Positions 51,989 to 60,660 of a DNA stretch of 64,000 nt are shown piece after piece. The stretch comes from a virus. Below the pieces are notes generated by a model, which saw nothing but the letters and a program-made list of their open reading frames with translations, had not been told where the DNA came from and did not search any database. The position numbers and the translations under genes are program-made. Location of the stretch: positions 250,001 to 314,000 of the IMG/VR virus record IMGVR_UViG_3300005056_000001. One strand, written 5' to 3'. Each line of letters opens with the position of its first letter. Position 1 is the first letter of the stretch.

Positions 51989-52327
51989 ATGAAAAGAACA
52001 ATTGTAACATTATGTGGCTCCACAAAATTTGAAAAGGAGTTTCACGAAGTAAACAAACAATTAACAGCAAGAGGACATATTGTAATTTCTTGTGGTATAT
52101 TTGGACACACAATGCCACCCAAAGAAAAGGAATTGTTTTTCTCTACAACAGTAAAGGCAAAGTTGGATTGTCTCCATAACGACAAGATCCTGATGTCGGA
52201 TTGTATTCTAGTTATTGATGTTAAGGGCTACATAGGGTCAAGCACAAAAAAAGAAATCGACTTTGCCAAGAAGCATAAAAAGGGTGTGTATTATTACTCA
52301 AAAGATGTTATTGATTCTATTGGTTGA
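51989..52327 (+). CDS. Nucleoside 2-deoxyribosyltransferase-like protein
   Basis: 112 residues. TLCGSTKFEKEF at the start, LHNDKILMSDCILVID in the middle and GYIGSSTKKEIDFAKK near the end are the signature of the small Rossmann-like deoxyribosyltransferase/DUF4406 family often found in phages. True enzymes exchange bases between deoxynucleosides; small relatives have unproven activity on nucleotides. Here D and E residues that could act in catalysis are present (SD, KKEID), but the reaction is an inference. Ends before a strong terminator. Confidence 0.7.
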   Translation: MKRTIVTLCGSTKFEKEFHEVNKQLTARGHIVISCGIFGHTMPPKEKELFFSTTVKAKLDCLHNDKILMSDCILVIDVKGYIGSSTKKEIDFAKKHKKGVYYYSKDVIDSIG

Positions 52328-52340
52328 TTGTCCAAACAGA

Positions 52341-52377
52341 TAAAAAAAGCGTTTTACTTTGGTAGAACGCTTTTTTT
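52341..52377. terminator. Terminator hairpin abutting a late promoter
   Basis: GCGTTTTAC (52348-52356) pairs with GTAGAACGC (52361-52369, one G-U), flanked by A7 and T8. The T-run ends where the next GTACATA begins. Confidence 0.9.
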
Positions 52378-52384
52378 TGTACAT
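52378..52384 (+). promoter_or_regulatory. Candidate late promoter GTACATA
   Basis: TTTTTTGTACATATCAAAA, 20 bases before ATG 52405 and directly joined to the terminator of the previous unit. Confidence 0.6.
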
Positions 52385-52404
52385 ATCAAAAAACCCAATA
52401 GTTA

Positions 52405-55400
52405 ATGAGCACACTTAATGACCAAATAGCCCAATTACAATTGTTGATGAATAATGCGTTGGCAATTCTTACGGCATTTAACGAGACAAATTTTTCGGAT
52501 GTTGCATTCGCAGAAATTGCCATTGATAATGGTGACGGAACAAACACAGTATTTAACCTGCCTTCCAATATCAATAACGACAGAAAAATTAAGGCACTTC
52601 AAAACACCGTGGATGCTCTTACATCACTGTCGGATAGTGGACAAACGTTAACCGTTTCGATTGCCGACCCCAATGTTAGAATATTGTATATTGGCTCATT
52701 TGAGCGTGCGTTTTCTGAATTGTTATCAACAGATTATGTGGTTAGTACAACACTATCAATCAAACAGAATCATTTGTTGGAGGCATTAACGGATCCAATT
52801 TGTAGAGTGCAAGTAACACTACCGCCACAATTTTCGCATATACAACATGTCAGACTGTCTAAGTTTGTTATTACAGGATCGGACAAGAACGACAAATTTG
52901 ACACACTCAATGTCACAACCACAAGCACAAGAAGTGCCGTATTACAGGCATTAAACGACACGGCTACCACCTATAAGGAGTTTGACTCTGTGTTTACTTT
53001 GGATGCCCAAAAGGTAAGGTTCTATGGGGCATTCTCTGTGTTAAATATAGCCAACGAAACAAATGGTGATTTTACTTGTCGATTGGACAAGAATACATAC
53101 AACGACTCTATTAGTACGGTCATCAACAGCAAACAATTGACAGTCGGGGATGTTTTGGTAACAGCCAACGGTGATTCTATTTGGGACGTTATCAACATAA
53201 CACTAATTAATGGTGTGTTTGTGACCCTACGCAAAAAAGGCGGGTTCAAGGCAATAACGTCAGGTATACAAACGCTTAGATTTCATGACCAAAATGATAT
53301 CACAAAAACTGTATCAATACCTATCGAGGGTGGCGAACGTTCCTTTGCTTTTTTTGCCCCAATCAAACCCGACACGGGAATTGCAGGCGAATGGAGTCAA
53401 AATATACCAATCTCAAGTGCGAACTACTCGGTTGATGTAAGTGGCATAACAGTACCATTTGACGAATACTACAACACAAATGTTCTGCCTATTGGACAAT
53501 TCATCCTGAGTCAAGTTTCCGATCAATCGGTATCACGTGCCGTGGCATTGGATATAGCAAAACCAACACTAAAAACAGAAAATTTTAGTGTGGTTCAAAT
53601 CAATGCCCATCTATCAAGAACAGGCGAATTTGAAAAAATAAAAAGACTGCAAGAAGTCAAAAACAATACATCAACAAAATTAGCATCATTGTCCAACGAA
53701 ATTTCTGAAATACGGAATCGCTTGGCACGTTCGACATATAGAAGTTCGACTGCCAAAATTCAGGACGAAACTATACTAGGGTCGAAGGAGTCAGCACGAA
53801 ATCTGCAATCAAAAAAACTCCAAACAACCATTAAGGAAATTTCTAGTGTTAGCTCAACAACATCCGCAAACAAGGTTCAGCCAATATACCATGTGCGTGG
53901 ATTTTTTAAAATTGACGAGCCCGTATCAAATGATGGGCAAACACAACGACTCGTGTCTTATGAAGTGCGGTATAAATATGTACCCTCAAATTCAAGAGCC
54001 TCAATTTCACAATCATTGAGTAGCATTGACGGTGTTGACGGCACGAAATCTCCATGGTTTGATGCGCCCCCAATAGTTTTGGAAAAAGAATTCAATTCTG
54101 ATACCGAAAAATATGAATGGGAACAAAATGACATAGCCAATGCCCAAAAAAACAATATAAACCAAGTGGATATTCCATTAACATACGGCGAGGCTGTTAT
54201 CATACAGGTCAGGGCAGTGAGTGAGGCAGGATACCCGTCCAACCCTGCAAAGTCGTTATTTTCGGATGATTTAAGAATCGAGTTTCCGACATCGTTGGCA
54301 CAAAACGAAACCATTAGTGCAATAGTTTCACAAAATGCAGAGGATGAACAGATAGTGAAACTTGACGAGTTTTTAAGAGACAAGGGGTATGATAAATTAA
54401 CTGCCGAAAGTTACGAAACAACCGAGCAATATTTTGTTACAAAGGCGAACACCATTGATTCCACGTTCAAGAATGATGCAGGGCTTGTTCAAAACCTAAG
54501 AGATTTTTTAACAACATTGGTAAACAGAGTCGGAACACTTGAAGAAACTGTGCTGCGACAAAGCGTGTCTTGGTCTATTGAGATTATTGACTCGAACGGT
54601 AAATCTTATCCTATCGGGAACAGGAGCAGTCTTAAGCTTTTTGCAGGATATTACACCGAAAGTGTTGATGTTACAGATGTCGCAAACTACGGAGATTTTA
54701 TTCAGGAACAATTCCTGTTAAAAATCACCAACAACAGTGCAAGCGCAGGCGATATATTGACACTGTCGGCAGGTGACATAACGGCACGAACAACCGACAT
54801 TAACTATACAACCGCACCTTTTCAGGCGGTTACAACACCTTTGCAATTCCAAAAGAACGGTCAAATATTCTACCTAAGAACCAATTCGTTAAGTGGTGCC
54901 GACACGTTCTACACCAACGACACAACGATTTCAACAAATACGGTGACACCTTCTGACATTGACACAGGTGCACTTACGGCACAAAAAAATGTTGTTTCAT
55001 GGGACGGAGTTGCCGCATCCTTAATTAAATTATTGGACGGGGCAACATCGCCTAGTTATGTTGCACTTCTGAAGACACATCCGATATATGCCGCTTATTT
55101 GACCAATCCATCACCCGCAAACTTGGCTCTATTGGCCGATGAATTTGCACGTATTACAAATTACACACAAATATTGAGAGACGGATTTAAACAGCGTGAT
55201 TATGATTCGCTTGTCAATCCACAATTTTTGTCTGATGATAAATATTTGGTTGGTGGAAATTCGTGTGGATCCATGTTGTTTACAAGACCACAACAACAAG
55301 ACAGCGTTCAGGTATCAACGGCAGATGCCTCTTCGCCAAGAACGGTTGAGGGTGGCAAGTCGATTCAGATACCAATCATCTTTCAATACAGAATGACGGA

Positions 55401-55617
55401 TGGTATTGGCCGACTGAACGGTGACGGCAGCAAGTCGTTGGCAGCATCAAATCTGACCTACAAAAAAAGAATCGGATTTGACATCTACCTAGGATCACAA
55501 ATACAATTTGATATCGAGGTCGAAGCCTCTTTCAGACCAACCCTACAATCGAGCCGCCGATCCGTTGACAACACACCCATTATAACAACCACAAATGGTG
55601 ATGCAACCACGTTGTAA
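52405..55617 (+). CDS. Very large structural protein with fibronectin-III-like segment
   Basis: 1070 residues. N-terminal helix, long beta-rich region, a coiled coil near 405-450, then at about 495-620 a fibronectin type III-like pattern (YHVRGFFKID, YEVRYKYVP, VIIQVRAVSEAGYPSNP). C-terminal beta domains follow. Composition and late promoter make it a virion protein, likely baseplate or fibre associated. Resembles the 1282-residue protein in style only. Confidence 0.7.
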   Translation: MSTLNDQIAQLQLLMNNALAILTAFNETNFSDVAFAEIAIDNGDGTNTVFNLPSNINNDRKIKALQNTVDALTSLSDSGQTLTVSIADPNVRILYIGSFERAFSELLSTDYVVSTTLSIKQNHLLEALTDPICRVQVTLPPQFSHIQHVRLSKFVITGSDKNDKFDTLNVTTTSTRSAVLQALNDTATTYKEFDSVFTLDAQKVRFYGAFSVLNIANETNGDFTCRLDKNTYNDSISTVINSKQLTVGDVLVTANGDSIWDVINITLINGVFVTLRKKGGFKAITSGIQTLRFHDQNDITKTVSIPIEGGERSFAFFAPIKPDTGIAGEWSQNIPISSANYSVDVSGITVPFDEYYNTNVLPIGQFILSQVSDQSVSRAVALDIAKPTLKTENFSVVQINAHLSRTGEFEKIKRLQEVKNNTSTKLASLSNEISEIRNRLARSTYRSSTAKIQDETILGSKESARNLQSKKLQTTIKEISSVSSTTSANKVQPIYHVRGFFKIDEPVSNDGQTQRLVSYEVRYKYVPSNSRASISQSLSSIDGVDGTKSPWFDAPPIVLEKEFNSDTEKYEWEQNDIANAQKNNINQVDIPLTYGEAVIIQVRAVSEAGYPSNPAKSLFSDDLRIEFPTSLAQNETISAIVSQNAEDEQIVKLDEFLRDKGYDKLTAESYETTEQYFVTKANTIDSTFKNDAGLVQNLRDFLTTLVNRVGTLEETVLRQSVSWSIEIIDSNGKSYPIGNRSSLKLFAGYYTESVDVTDVANYGDFIQEQFLLKITNNSASAGDILTLSAGDITARTTDINYTTAPFQAVTTPLQFQKNGQIFYLRTNSLSGADTFYTNDTTISTNTVTPSDIDTGALTAQKNVVSWDGVAASLIKLLDGATSPSYVALLKTHPIYAAYLTNPSPANLALLADEFARITNYTQILRDGFKQRDYDSLVNPQFLSDDKYLVGGNSCGSMLFTRPQQQDSVQVSTADASSPRTVEGGKSIQIPIIFQYRMTDGIGRLNGDGSKSLAASNLTYKKRIGFDIYLGSQIQFDIEVEASFRPTLQSSRRSVDNTPIITTTNGDATTL

Positions 55618-55637
55618 TCACGAATTAATACAATATT

Positions 55638-55907
55638 ATGAAATACGACAAAGAGTTCCTGTTGGATATAGCCTCAGATCTCGAATTTGACCCGTTTACC
55701 GCCACAATAAATGACGGCGGTAATATTACCAAAAAGAAGTTTAAGGATCCTATCGTATGGGTATTTTACGAAGAGGACAGATTGGATATCGAAGACAAAA
55801 GATCGCCAATAAAGCTTTCTGTAAAAATAAGCGATATTGATACAATTACCACAGGACATAATACCATAGAATTTCATATGGGCGATATGCACATATTATT
55901 TCTGTGA
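55638..55907 (+). CDS. Hypothetical protein
   Basis: 89 residues, 20 bases downstream of the 1070-residue protein and probably cotranscribed. Small beta protein (strands WVFYEEDR, IKLSVKISD, NTIEFHMGD). Unknown. Confidence 0.55.
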   Translation: MKYDKEFLLDIASDLEFDPFTATINDGGNITKKKFKDPIVWVFYEEDRLDIEDKRSPIKLSVKISDIDTITTGHNTIEFHMGDMHILFL

Positions 55908-55938
55908 TAATTTAGACACGATAGAAGTGTACAAGACA

Positions 55939-55974
55939 AATAGAAATGGCTCCCAATTGGGAGCCATTTCTATT
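55939..55974. terminator. 36-bp perfect palindrome terminator
   Basis: Bases 55939-55956 are the exact complement of 55957-55974, with core GGCTCCCAATTGGGAGCC. It ends the rightward unit and includes the stop codon (TAG, 55970-55972) of the leftward membrane protein gene. Confidence 0.9.
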
Positions 55975-56515
55975 GTGGTTCGTCGGTCGTGTCCGAAACT
56001 ATTCCTCCTTGAAAGTAACTCAAGACCTTTCTGTCGATATATTGGGTTATAATGTCCTCGAATTTTTGTATCAATCCTATCCTAGGCAACAACACATGAA
56101 GAGTAACAGCCAATACCGCCAATGCAATTGGTGCAATCATGATTACCGAAATTTGTTTATCCAATAAGAGAAATGATGGTACAACCGAAATGAATGTTGC
56201 AATAAACTGTGTCAGACTTCTAGAGCTTACAATAGAAGCAATCGTAACAAACATGGCAGCCATAAAAACACCGTGGACATGGAAATTGCCAAAGTTGTTT
56301 GGGTAAACCCATTGTCCTAGATGGATAGACACGTTCATAGACAAAACAAGTACGGCAATGGTGCTTGCCAAAACCATGTTCAATCGGGTCTTTGCCTCGC
56401 TTGGCATTTTGTGTTTTGTTTCTCGGATTTTTTGGAGTGTTCTGAGCCCAAATGAGCCAAATGTAATCATTGTCAAATAAATAATAAATACTATAATTGT
56501 AATTGTTTGATGCAT
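55970..56515 (-). CDS. Integral membrane protein
   Basis: 181 residues with about five hydrophobic segments (about 5-23, 47-65, 78-95, 100-120, 122-143) and a hydrophilic acidic tail. Length and topology exceed typical holins. Role unknown; starts the leftward array, the LRR gene being upstream. Confidence 0.65.
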   Translation of the reverse strand: MHQTITIIVFIIYLTMITFGSFGLRTLQKIRETKHKMPSEAKTRLNMVLASTIAVLVLSMNVSIHLGQWVYPNNFGNFHVHGVFMAAMFVTIASIVSSRSLTQFIATFISVVPSFLLLDKQISVIMIAPIALAVLAVTLHVLLPRIGLIQKFEDIITQYIDRKVLSYFQGGIVSDTTDEPQ

Positions 56516-56543
56516 TATTGTTGTTTTTTGTTGGTTAAAAAAT

Positions 56544-57419
56544 TTAGTCGTATTTTATCTTCCTTGGTTTTCTACACCATGTGTTCGGGACGTTTATGTA
56601 TCTAATTTTAGGAAGCTCCTCGATCCATTCGGGTAATTCCATTCTTTCGTTTCCGCCTAGCCATAGACATTCAAGGTTGTTTAGATTTTTCATTGACTCA
56701 GGAAGGTGTGTGATATCATTACCCGACAAGTATAGAAACTTAAGAGATTCTAGCTCACCAATACTTTCGGGTAACTCGTTTAAATTATTGTTTTGGAAAT
56801 TCAAGTCTGTAATATTTTTAAGATCACCGATGTGTTTTGGCATTGTTTCTATGAGACCATCACGAACATTCAATACACTCAACATTTTCAGGTCACATAG
56901 CGAGTCGGGCAATTCGGTCAATTTATTTCCGATTAAACCAAGATATGACAAGTGTTTAAGGTTCCCAATATCTTTTGGTATCGAGGACACATCACACCTT
57001 ATCAAATCTAAACCTCTAAGGTTTTGTAAACTACACAACCAATCAGGCAAGTCTCCAAGCACACAATCACAGGTGACAAAAGTTCGTAGACTTTTAAGAT
57101 TCTTCATGCTATCAGGAAGATGTGTGATATTGCAGTATTCTAATTTAATCTTTTCTAAATGTGTCAGTAGTCCGATATTTTCGGGAATTGTATATTTATG
57201 CATAAAGCCTCTTGTTAGGGTTTTCGTACTGCCCAACTTTCTTAATAAGTCCAATAAAGGGAAATTTATACTTAACGGATTAAAAGAAATGTACAGCTCA
57301 TAATACCCGCTAAAATCCATCACAATATTATTGGACTCAACCAATTGCAATGCAAGTTCAATATTGTTGCTGTCCCATGTGTGAATGAGGTCTAGTATTT
57401 TTTGTTCGTCTGTTGTCAT
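56544..57419 (-). CDS. Leucine-rich repeat protein B
   Basis: 291 residues from ATG 57419, overlapping the upstream stop by four bases (ATGA). About nine LRR units (LxxLxxLxLxxNxLxxLPxxI) fill residues 70-280. The N-terminus (TTDEQKILDLIHTWDSNNIELAL) resembles that of LRR protein A (TTEEHKRLDLIFSDNLELVK), so the two are paralogues. Several repeats carry Cys and DLPDWLCSLQNL variants. No signal peptide; an intracellular protein-binding role is likely, target unknown. Confidence 0.9.
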   Translation of the reverse strand: MTTDEQKILDLIHTWDSNNIELALQLVESNNIVMDFSGYYELYISFNPLSINFPLLDLLRKLGSTKTLTRGFMHKYTIPENIGLLTHLEKIKLEYCNITHLPDSMKNLKSLRTFVTCDCVLGDLPDWLCSLQNLRGLDLIRCDVSSIPKDIGNLKHLSYLGLIGNKLTELPDSLCDLKMLSVLNVRDGLIETMPKHIGDLKNITDLNFQNNNLNELPESIGELESLKFLYLSGNDITHLPESMKNLNNLECLWLGGNERMELPEWIEELPKIRYINVPNTWCRKPRKIKYD

Positions 57420-58045
57420 TTTGTATAGGTTATCCAATCATATAATAATTCACCGTTGTGCTTACTAACCACACAATCATAAGAAACTTTCTTGTGCTCG
57501 TTGTGTGCCCAAAGATGTGTAATAATATTTGCCTTTACTTTGTCGGGCTTGAGGTTCTTCAATAAGTGTGTTACTAGGTTCGGGTGGATTCGCTTGTTTA
57601 TACACCAAAGAAGAATAATATCCACATGATTGACATAGTATAGCAAAACAAAAATATACTTCATACAGTGTCCAATATTTTCAATGGGCATTATGACATT
57701 GGGACAAGTCGAAAAAGCGTAGCCTTCTGAGGTTAGTATCAGGTCTGTATGACTATCTCCCATGCCTGTCGAAAGAAAGTTTTTGGCTGTCTCATTGAAA
57801 TTATTGTCACAATCCAAGGCAGCGGTAACTGTCCCGAATAATTCGTCAATACGTTTATTGTCGTATATGTCTAACACAAGAAACGACAAATCAAGATTTG
57901 TTGCAGGAACATCACCAACGGTAAATCGAAGATTCTTAAAATCCTCAAGTAGTGGCCCTGAATCCATAAACAGGGTCGTGTCGTTTATAATCCATGACGA
58001 CCCATTTTTTAGGTATAAATTAAGCCCCTCAAATTTTATAGTCAT
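57416..58045 (-). CDS. Hypothetical protein
   Basis: 209 residues; translationally coupled to LRR protein B. Alpha/beta with a hydrophobic stretch near 128-148 (YIFVLLYYVNHVDIILLW) that may be a buried helix or membrane segment. The coupling suggests joint function with the LRR protein. Confidence 0.6.
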   Translation of the reverse strand: MTIKFEGLNLYLKNGSSWIINDTTLFMDSGPLLEDFKNLRFTVGDVPATNLDLSFLVLDIYDNKRIDELFGTVTAALDCDNNFNETAKNFLSTGMGDSHTDLILTSEGYAFSTCPNVIMPIENIGHCMKYIFVLLYYVNHVDIILLWCINKRIHPNLVTHLLKNLKPDKVKANIITHLWAHNEHKKVSYDCVVSKHNGELLYDWITYTK

Positions 58046-58063
58046 TGTGTGATAATTTATATG

Positions 58064-58573
58064 TTAATAACCTTCCCATTCATCGTCTGTGTCAATACTA
58101 GGCACATCACTTGTTGTGTCACAGGAAAATGGCAAGTCCTCGTTATCTTTAGGCGCAAACACAGGATGGTTTCCGAGCCATTCTTCAAAGTCGGGCGAAT
58201 CGCTACCGCTATTATTGGAATGTGCCTCGGACTGTCCTGCCATGAATGCCTGTTCAAGTATATCTGTTAGTTTAGTTTTTGTGAATGAAAAATCTGTTAC
58301 TGAAAAATCTTGATGAGGATCCCGACGTCGGTCTGTTGCCTTGAATACAAGTTCTCCGTCTCCACCAATTTCGCTTACCTTAAATACGAAATCATTTAAT
58401 CCGTCATCCGTCCATAAGAAGTCTTCAAACTCTTTTACTGCACCAAAACTAGCGGCCTTGATTAGGTTTGTGTGTAATAAGATCGCCTTTAAATCCACCA
58501 AGAAGTTATCCAAATTGGCAGTTGTAACACAGTCCGTGATATCCTGAAACGTTTTTATTTTATATGTTTTCAT
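58064..58573 (-). CDS. Hypothetical acidic protein
   Basis: 169 residues, overlapping the upstream gene by 14 bases. Alpha/beta first two thirds, Asp/Ser-rich tail ending DDEWEGY. Unknown. Confidence 0.55.
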   Translation of the reverse strand: MKTYKIKTFQDITDCVTTANLDNFLVDLKAILLHTNLIKAASFGAVKEFEDFLWTDDGLNDFVFKVSEIGGDGELVFKATDRRRDPHQDFSVTDFSFTKTKLTDILEQAFMAGQSEAHSNNSGSDSPDFEEWLGNHPVFAPKDNEDLPFSCDTTSDVPSIDTDDEWEGY

Positions 58574-58841
58574 TGTCTATTTTTATTAGATTAATTTTTT
58601 CGGTATGTAATTCGCTGTAATACATTGTGTTCATGGCAATATGCACGGCCTCAAGGCATACACAATTAGATCTTAGTCTATAGGAATAATCTTGAATATC
58701 TCCCTTAGACCTTGCTGCCACACAGTCGGGTCTGTTGGCCCATTGTTCCAAGCAAAATTCTATGTCTTTTTTAAGGGTTTTTGAATGCTCCTTGAGTGTT
58801 TCTAGGCTACATTTTGACAATGTTTTTTTGTCGTAAACCAT
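58560..58841 (-). CDS. Hypothetical protein
   Basis: 93 residues, helical, MVYDKKTLSKCSLETLKEHSK opening suggests a helix-rich small protein. Four Cys without zinc spacing. Unknown. Confidence 0.55.
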   Translation of the reverse strand: MVYDKKTLSKCSLETLKEHSKTLKKDIEFCLEQWANRPDCVAARSKGDIQDYSYRLRSNCVCLEAVHIAMNTMYYSELHTEKINLIKIDNENI

Positions 58842-58882
58842 AATGTTTTATTTTAATGTTTAGAAAGAATTAAAAAGAGAGT

Positions 58883-59098
58883 TTAATCTTTTTTATTACT
58901 TCGTGCCACTTTTTCGGCCCAACTACATTTTCTTCTTTTTGCATTTAATACAACGTTCTCATCACCGTCTATGCTACAACCATCTAAATTAACACCTTCT
59001 CGGTGTGCCTTTTGGACTGTCTTTCGGATCGTGTTACCTTCCTCTTCGTGTGTGTAGATAGTTTTATTGTCCCTGTCTTGGATTTCAATTTTTCTCAT
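58883..59098 (-). CDS. Hypothetical protein, short pentapeptide-like segment
   Basis: 71 residues. AHREGVNLDGCSIDG in the middle recalls the A-h-x-x-G-V-N-L-x-G-x-x-L turn of pentapeptide-type small phage proteins; basic C-terminus. Function unknown. Confidence 0.5.
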   Translation of the reverse strand: MRKIEIQDRDNKTIYTHEEEGNTIRKTVQKAHREGVNLDGCSIDGDENVVLNAKRRKCSWAEKVARSNKKD

Positions 59099-59109
59099 TG
59101 CTTATCTGT

Positions 59110-59313
59110 TTATCTGTTTAATTCGATTAAAATAAGAGGCTCTTTCTTGCCATTAAATTCAAATTGCTTGTGTGTGACCTTTACCACATTTAAAGTCGTT
59201 TCTTGACCATCAATACGTACAGCCACGGACTCACCCTCACGAGGAATAGTTTCAAACACGGTCACGTAACAATCTGTGTTGTCAATATTGCTTTTACAAA
59301 ATCCTTTTAGCAT
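59110..59313 (-). CDS. Hypothetical protein
   Basis: 67 residues, all-beta appearance with strands around SVAVRIDGQETTLNVVKV. Small barrel-like; unknown. Confidence 0.5.
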   Translation of the reverse strand: MLKGFCKSNIDNTDCYVTVFETIPREGESVAVRIDGQETTLNVVKVTHKQFEFNGKKEPLILIELNR

Positions 59314-59407
59314 TTTTTTGATTTAAAGTGACGGGTTCATATGATCCCGTCACAATAATAGTAATATTTTTCGTAATATCAAAACTTTTTGGGGTAATGT
59401 GATGGTA

Positions 59408-59683
59408 TTATTTTTTGACGTTCCCAACATTATTGATCACAACATTATTGTATCCCATTGCCAACAACATTCCTGTTGTTAAATGGTTTAAAAAATGAAA
59501 CACATTCCCGTTCAGGAAATCAATCTTTACCAATGTGTTTCGGATCATCTTGTGTTCCGACTTTGCTGCACAGATATAATCAACCAACATTTGCCATGTT
59601 AAGCCGATATGACCATCAACACCAATTTCTGCATCAATGTCCATGCCTTTTTCTGAAAGTAGATTTAATAGGTAAGTTCTCAT
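59408..59683 (-). CDS. Hypothetical protein
   Basis: 91 residues. GLTWQMLVDYICAA and IRNTLVKIDFLNGNVFHFLNHL give two amphipathic helices; a similar text occurs in other small phage proteins as I recall, unnamed. First gene after repeat copy 1 and its promoter. Confidence 0.55.
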   Translation of the reverse strand: MRTYLLNLLSEKGMDIDAEIGVDGHIGLTWQMLVDYICAAKSEHKMIRNTLVKIDFLNGNVFHFLNHLTTGMLLAMGYNNVVINNVGNVKK

Positions 59684-59703
59684 CTTTTATTTTTTTTTGT
59701 GTC

Positions 59704-59776
59704 TTTACTAATGATTGCCTTACAAATATAGACAAAAATCCGTGCCCACAAGCATGGACACGGATTTTAACATTTC
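59704..59776 (-). repeat. 73-bp direct repeat, copy 1 (terminator-promoter cassette)
   Basis: Identical over 73 bases to 60588-60660. In the leftward sense it contains the end of a GTTAA-block motif, a hairpin with AAAATCCGTG/CACGGATTTT arms followed by TTTTTG, and TATATTTG. It lies between two small genes, upstream of the one at 59408-59683. Confidence 0.95.
59723..59751 (-). promoter_or_regulatory. Host-type promoter within repeat copy 1
   Basis: TTG at 59751-59749 (in the hairpin loop), 18-base spacer, TATATTTG at 59730-59723: an exact Bacteroidota -33/-7 promoter facing the gene at 59683. Upstream, 59782-59766 is GTTAAAGAAATGTTAAA. Confidence 0.6.
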
Positions 59777-59790
59777 TTTAACGTTTTTAA

Positions 59791-60573
59791 CTAAATTTTC
59801 ATTTTGGAGTTGTTCTTTAAAATACTACTGAGCTCTGTTTTTGAATCCTTCAAAAGCTTTTTGTGTGCCTTAACACTGTCGGTTGCCCATTTAATATGTT
59901 TTTTATAGGAGTTAACACAATCCTTGATGCACTCTTTTTGATATTTCTTGTAACCCTCAATATCATTTTTGTATAATTTGTAATTGTGACAAGATTTGTC
60001 AATACTCTCAAAATCATCCAATAACCAAGAAACATTTTTATGTTCCAATATTTGTGTGACAGTCTTTATGTTTTTCTTGGTGGCTAGGTACTCAAGGTTT
60101 CTGTTAATCGAAGATTTGGCCAATGTAATCACATCGTTCAATTTTTTTGTGCGGTTATTTTGGCGTTTAACGGCCTTTGACAGTGCTTCGTACTTGTCTG
60201 TCACATCTTGTCTGTTTGTTTGAGGAAGGGTGGTTTGTGTGGTGTAGCGTGTATGAAACCGTTGCTTGTTCCATCCACCCGCATAAATAACATCAGTAGT
60301 CAATGTATACTCTCTTTCGTCACGTATGATAATGGCATTAATTGTAACATTCCCACAATCAAGATTTGCCGTGAACGATTTTAGTTTGTCTGTTGGAAGT
60401 GTGTATTTATTTATTGATGTTGCCATCTTATAAACCATGTCCAACCTAAGACATTGTTTGTCGTACTTGCTTAATGCCTTGCCATTCTTTTGGATGTTGT
60501 GGTCATTAACCTTTTTGATAATGGTATTGATCCAAGAGTTTGACTTTTCGATAATTGTTTCCAAGATATGCAT
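59791..60573 (-). CDS. Hypothetical protein flanked by 73-bp repeats
   Basis: 260 residues, Lys/Asn-rich, long helices at both ends, central beta part. Basic C-terminus (KHIKWATDSVKAHKKLL). It is bracketed exactly by the two 73-bp repeats, so it could be deleted or duplicated by recombination between them. No family recognised. Confidence 0.6.
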   Translation of the reverse strand: MHILETIIEKSNSWINTIIKKVNDHNIQKNGKALSKYDKQCLRLDMVYKMATSINKYTLPTDKLKSFTANLDCGNVTINAIIIRDEREYTLTTDVIYAGGWNKQRFHTRYTTQTTLPQTNRQDVTDKYEALSKAVKRQNNRTKKLNDVITLAKSSINRNLEYLATKKNIKTVTQILEHKNVSWLLDDFESIDKSCHNYKLYKNDIEGYKKYQKECIKDCVNSYKKHIKWATDSVKAHKKLLKDSKTELSSILKNNSKMKI

Positions 60574-60587
60574 AATGACTATTTTTG

Positions 60588-60660
60588 TTTACTAATGATT
60601 GCCTTACAAATATAGACAAAAATCCGTGCCCACAAGCATGGACACGGATTTTAACATTTC
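60588..60660 (-). repeat. 73-bp direct repeat, copy 2
   Basis: Second exact copy. The leftward promoter elements fall at TATATTTG 60614-60607 with TTG in the hairpin loop, and GTTAAGGAAATGTTAAA at 60666-60650 upstream. Serves the gene at 60573. Confidence 0.95.

Noticed and set aside
56581-57303. 240-residue rightward frame antisense to LRR protein B
   Set aside because: Antisense shadow of the leucine-rich repeat codons; the leftward frame has the clear repeat and a coupled start.
59704-60660. CRISPR array or transposon ends
   Set aside because: Only two direct copies 884 bases apart with a normal gene between, no inverted terminal repeats, no transposase and no cas genes.
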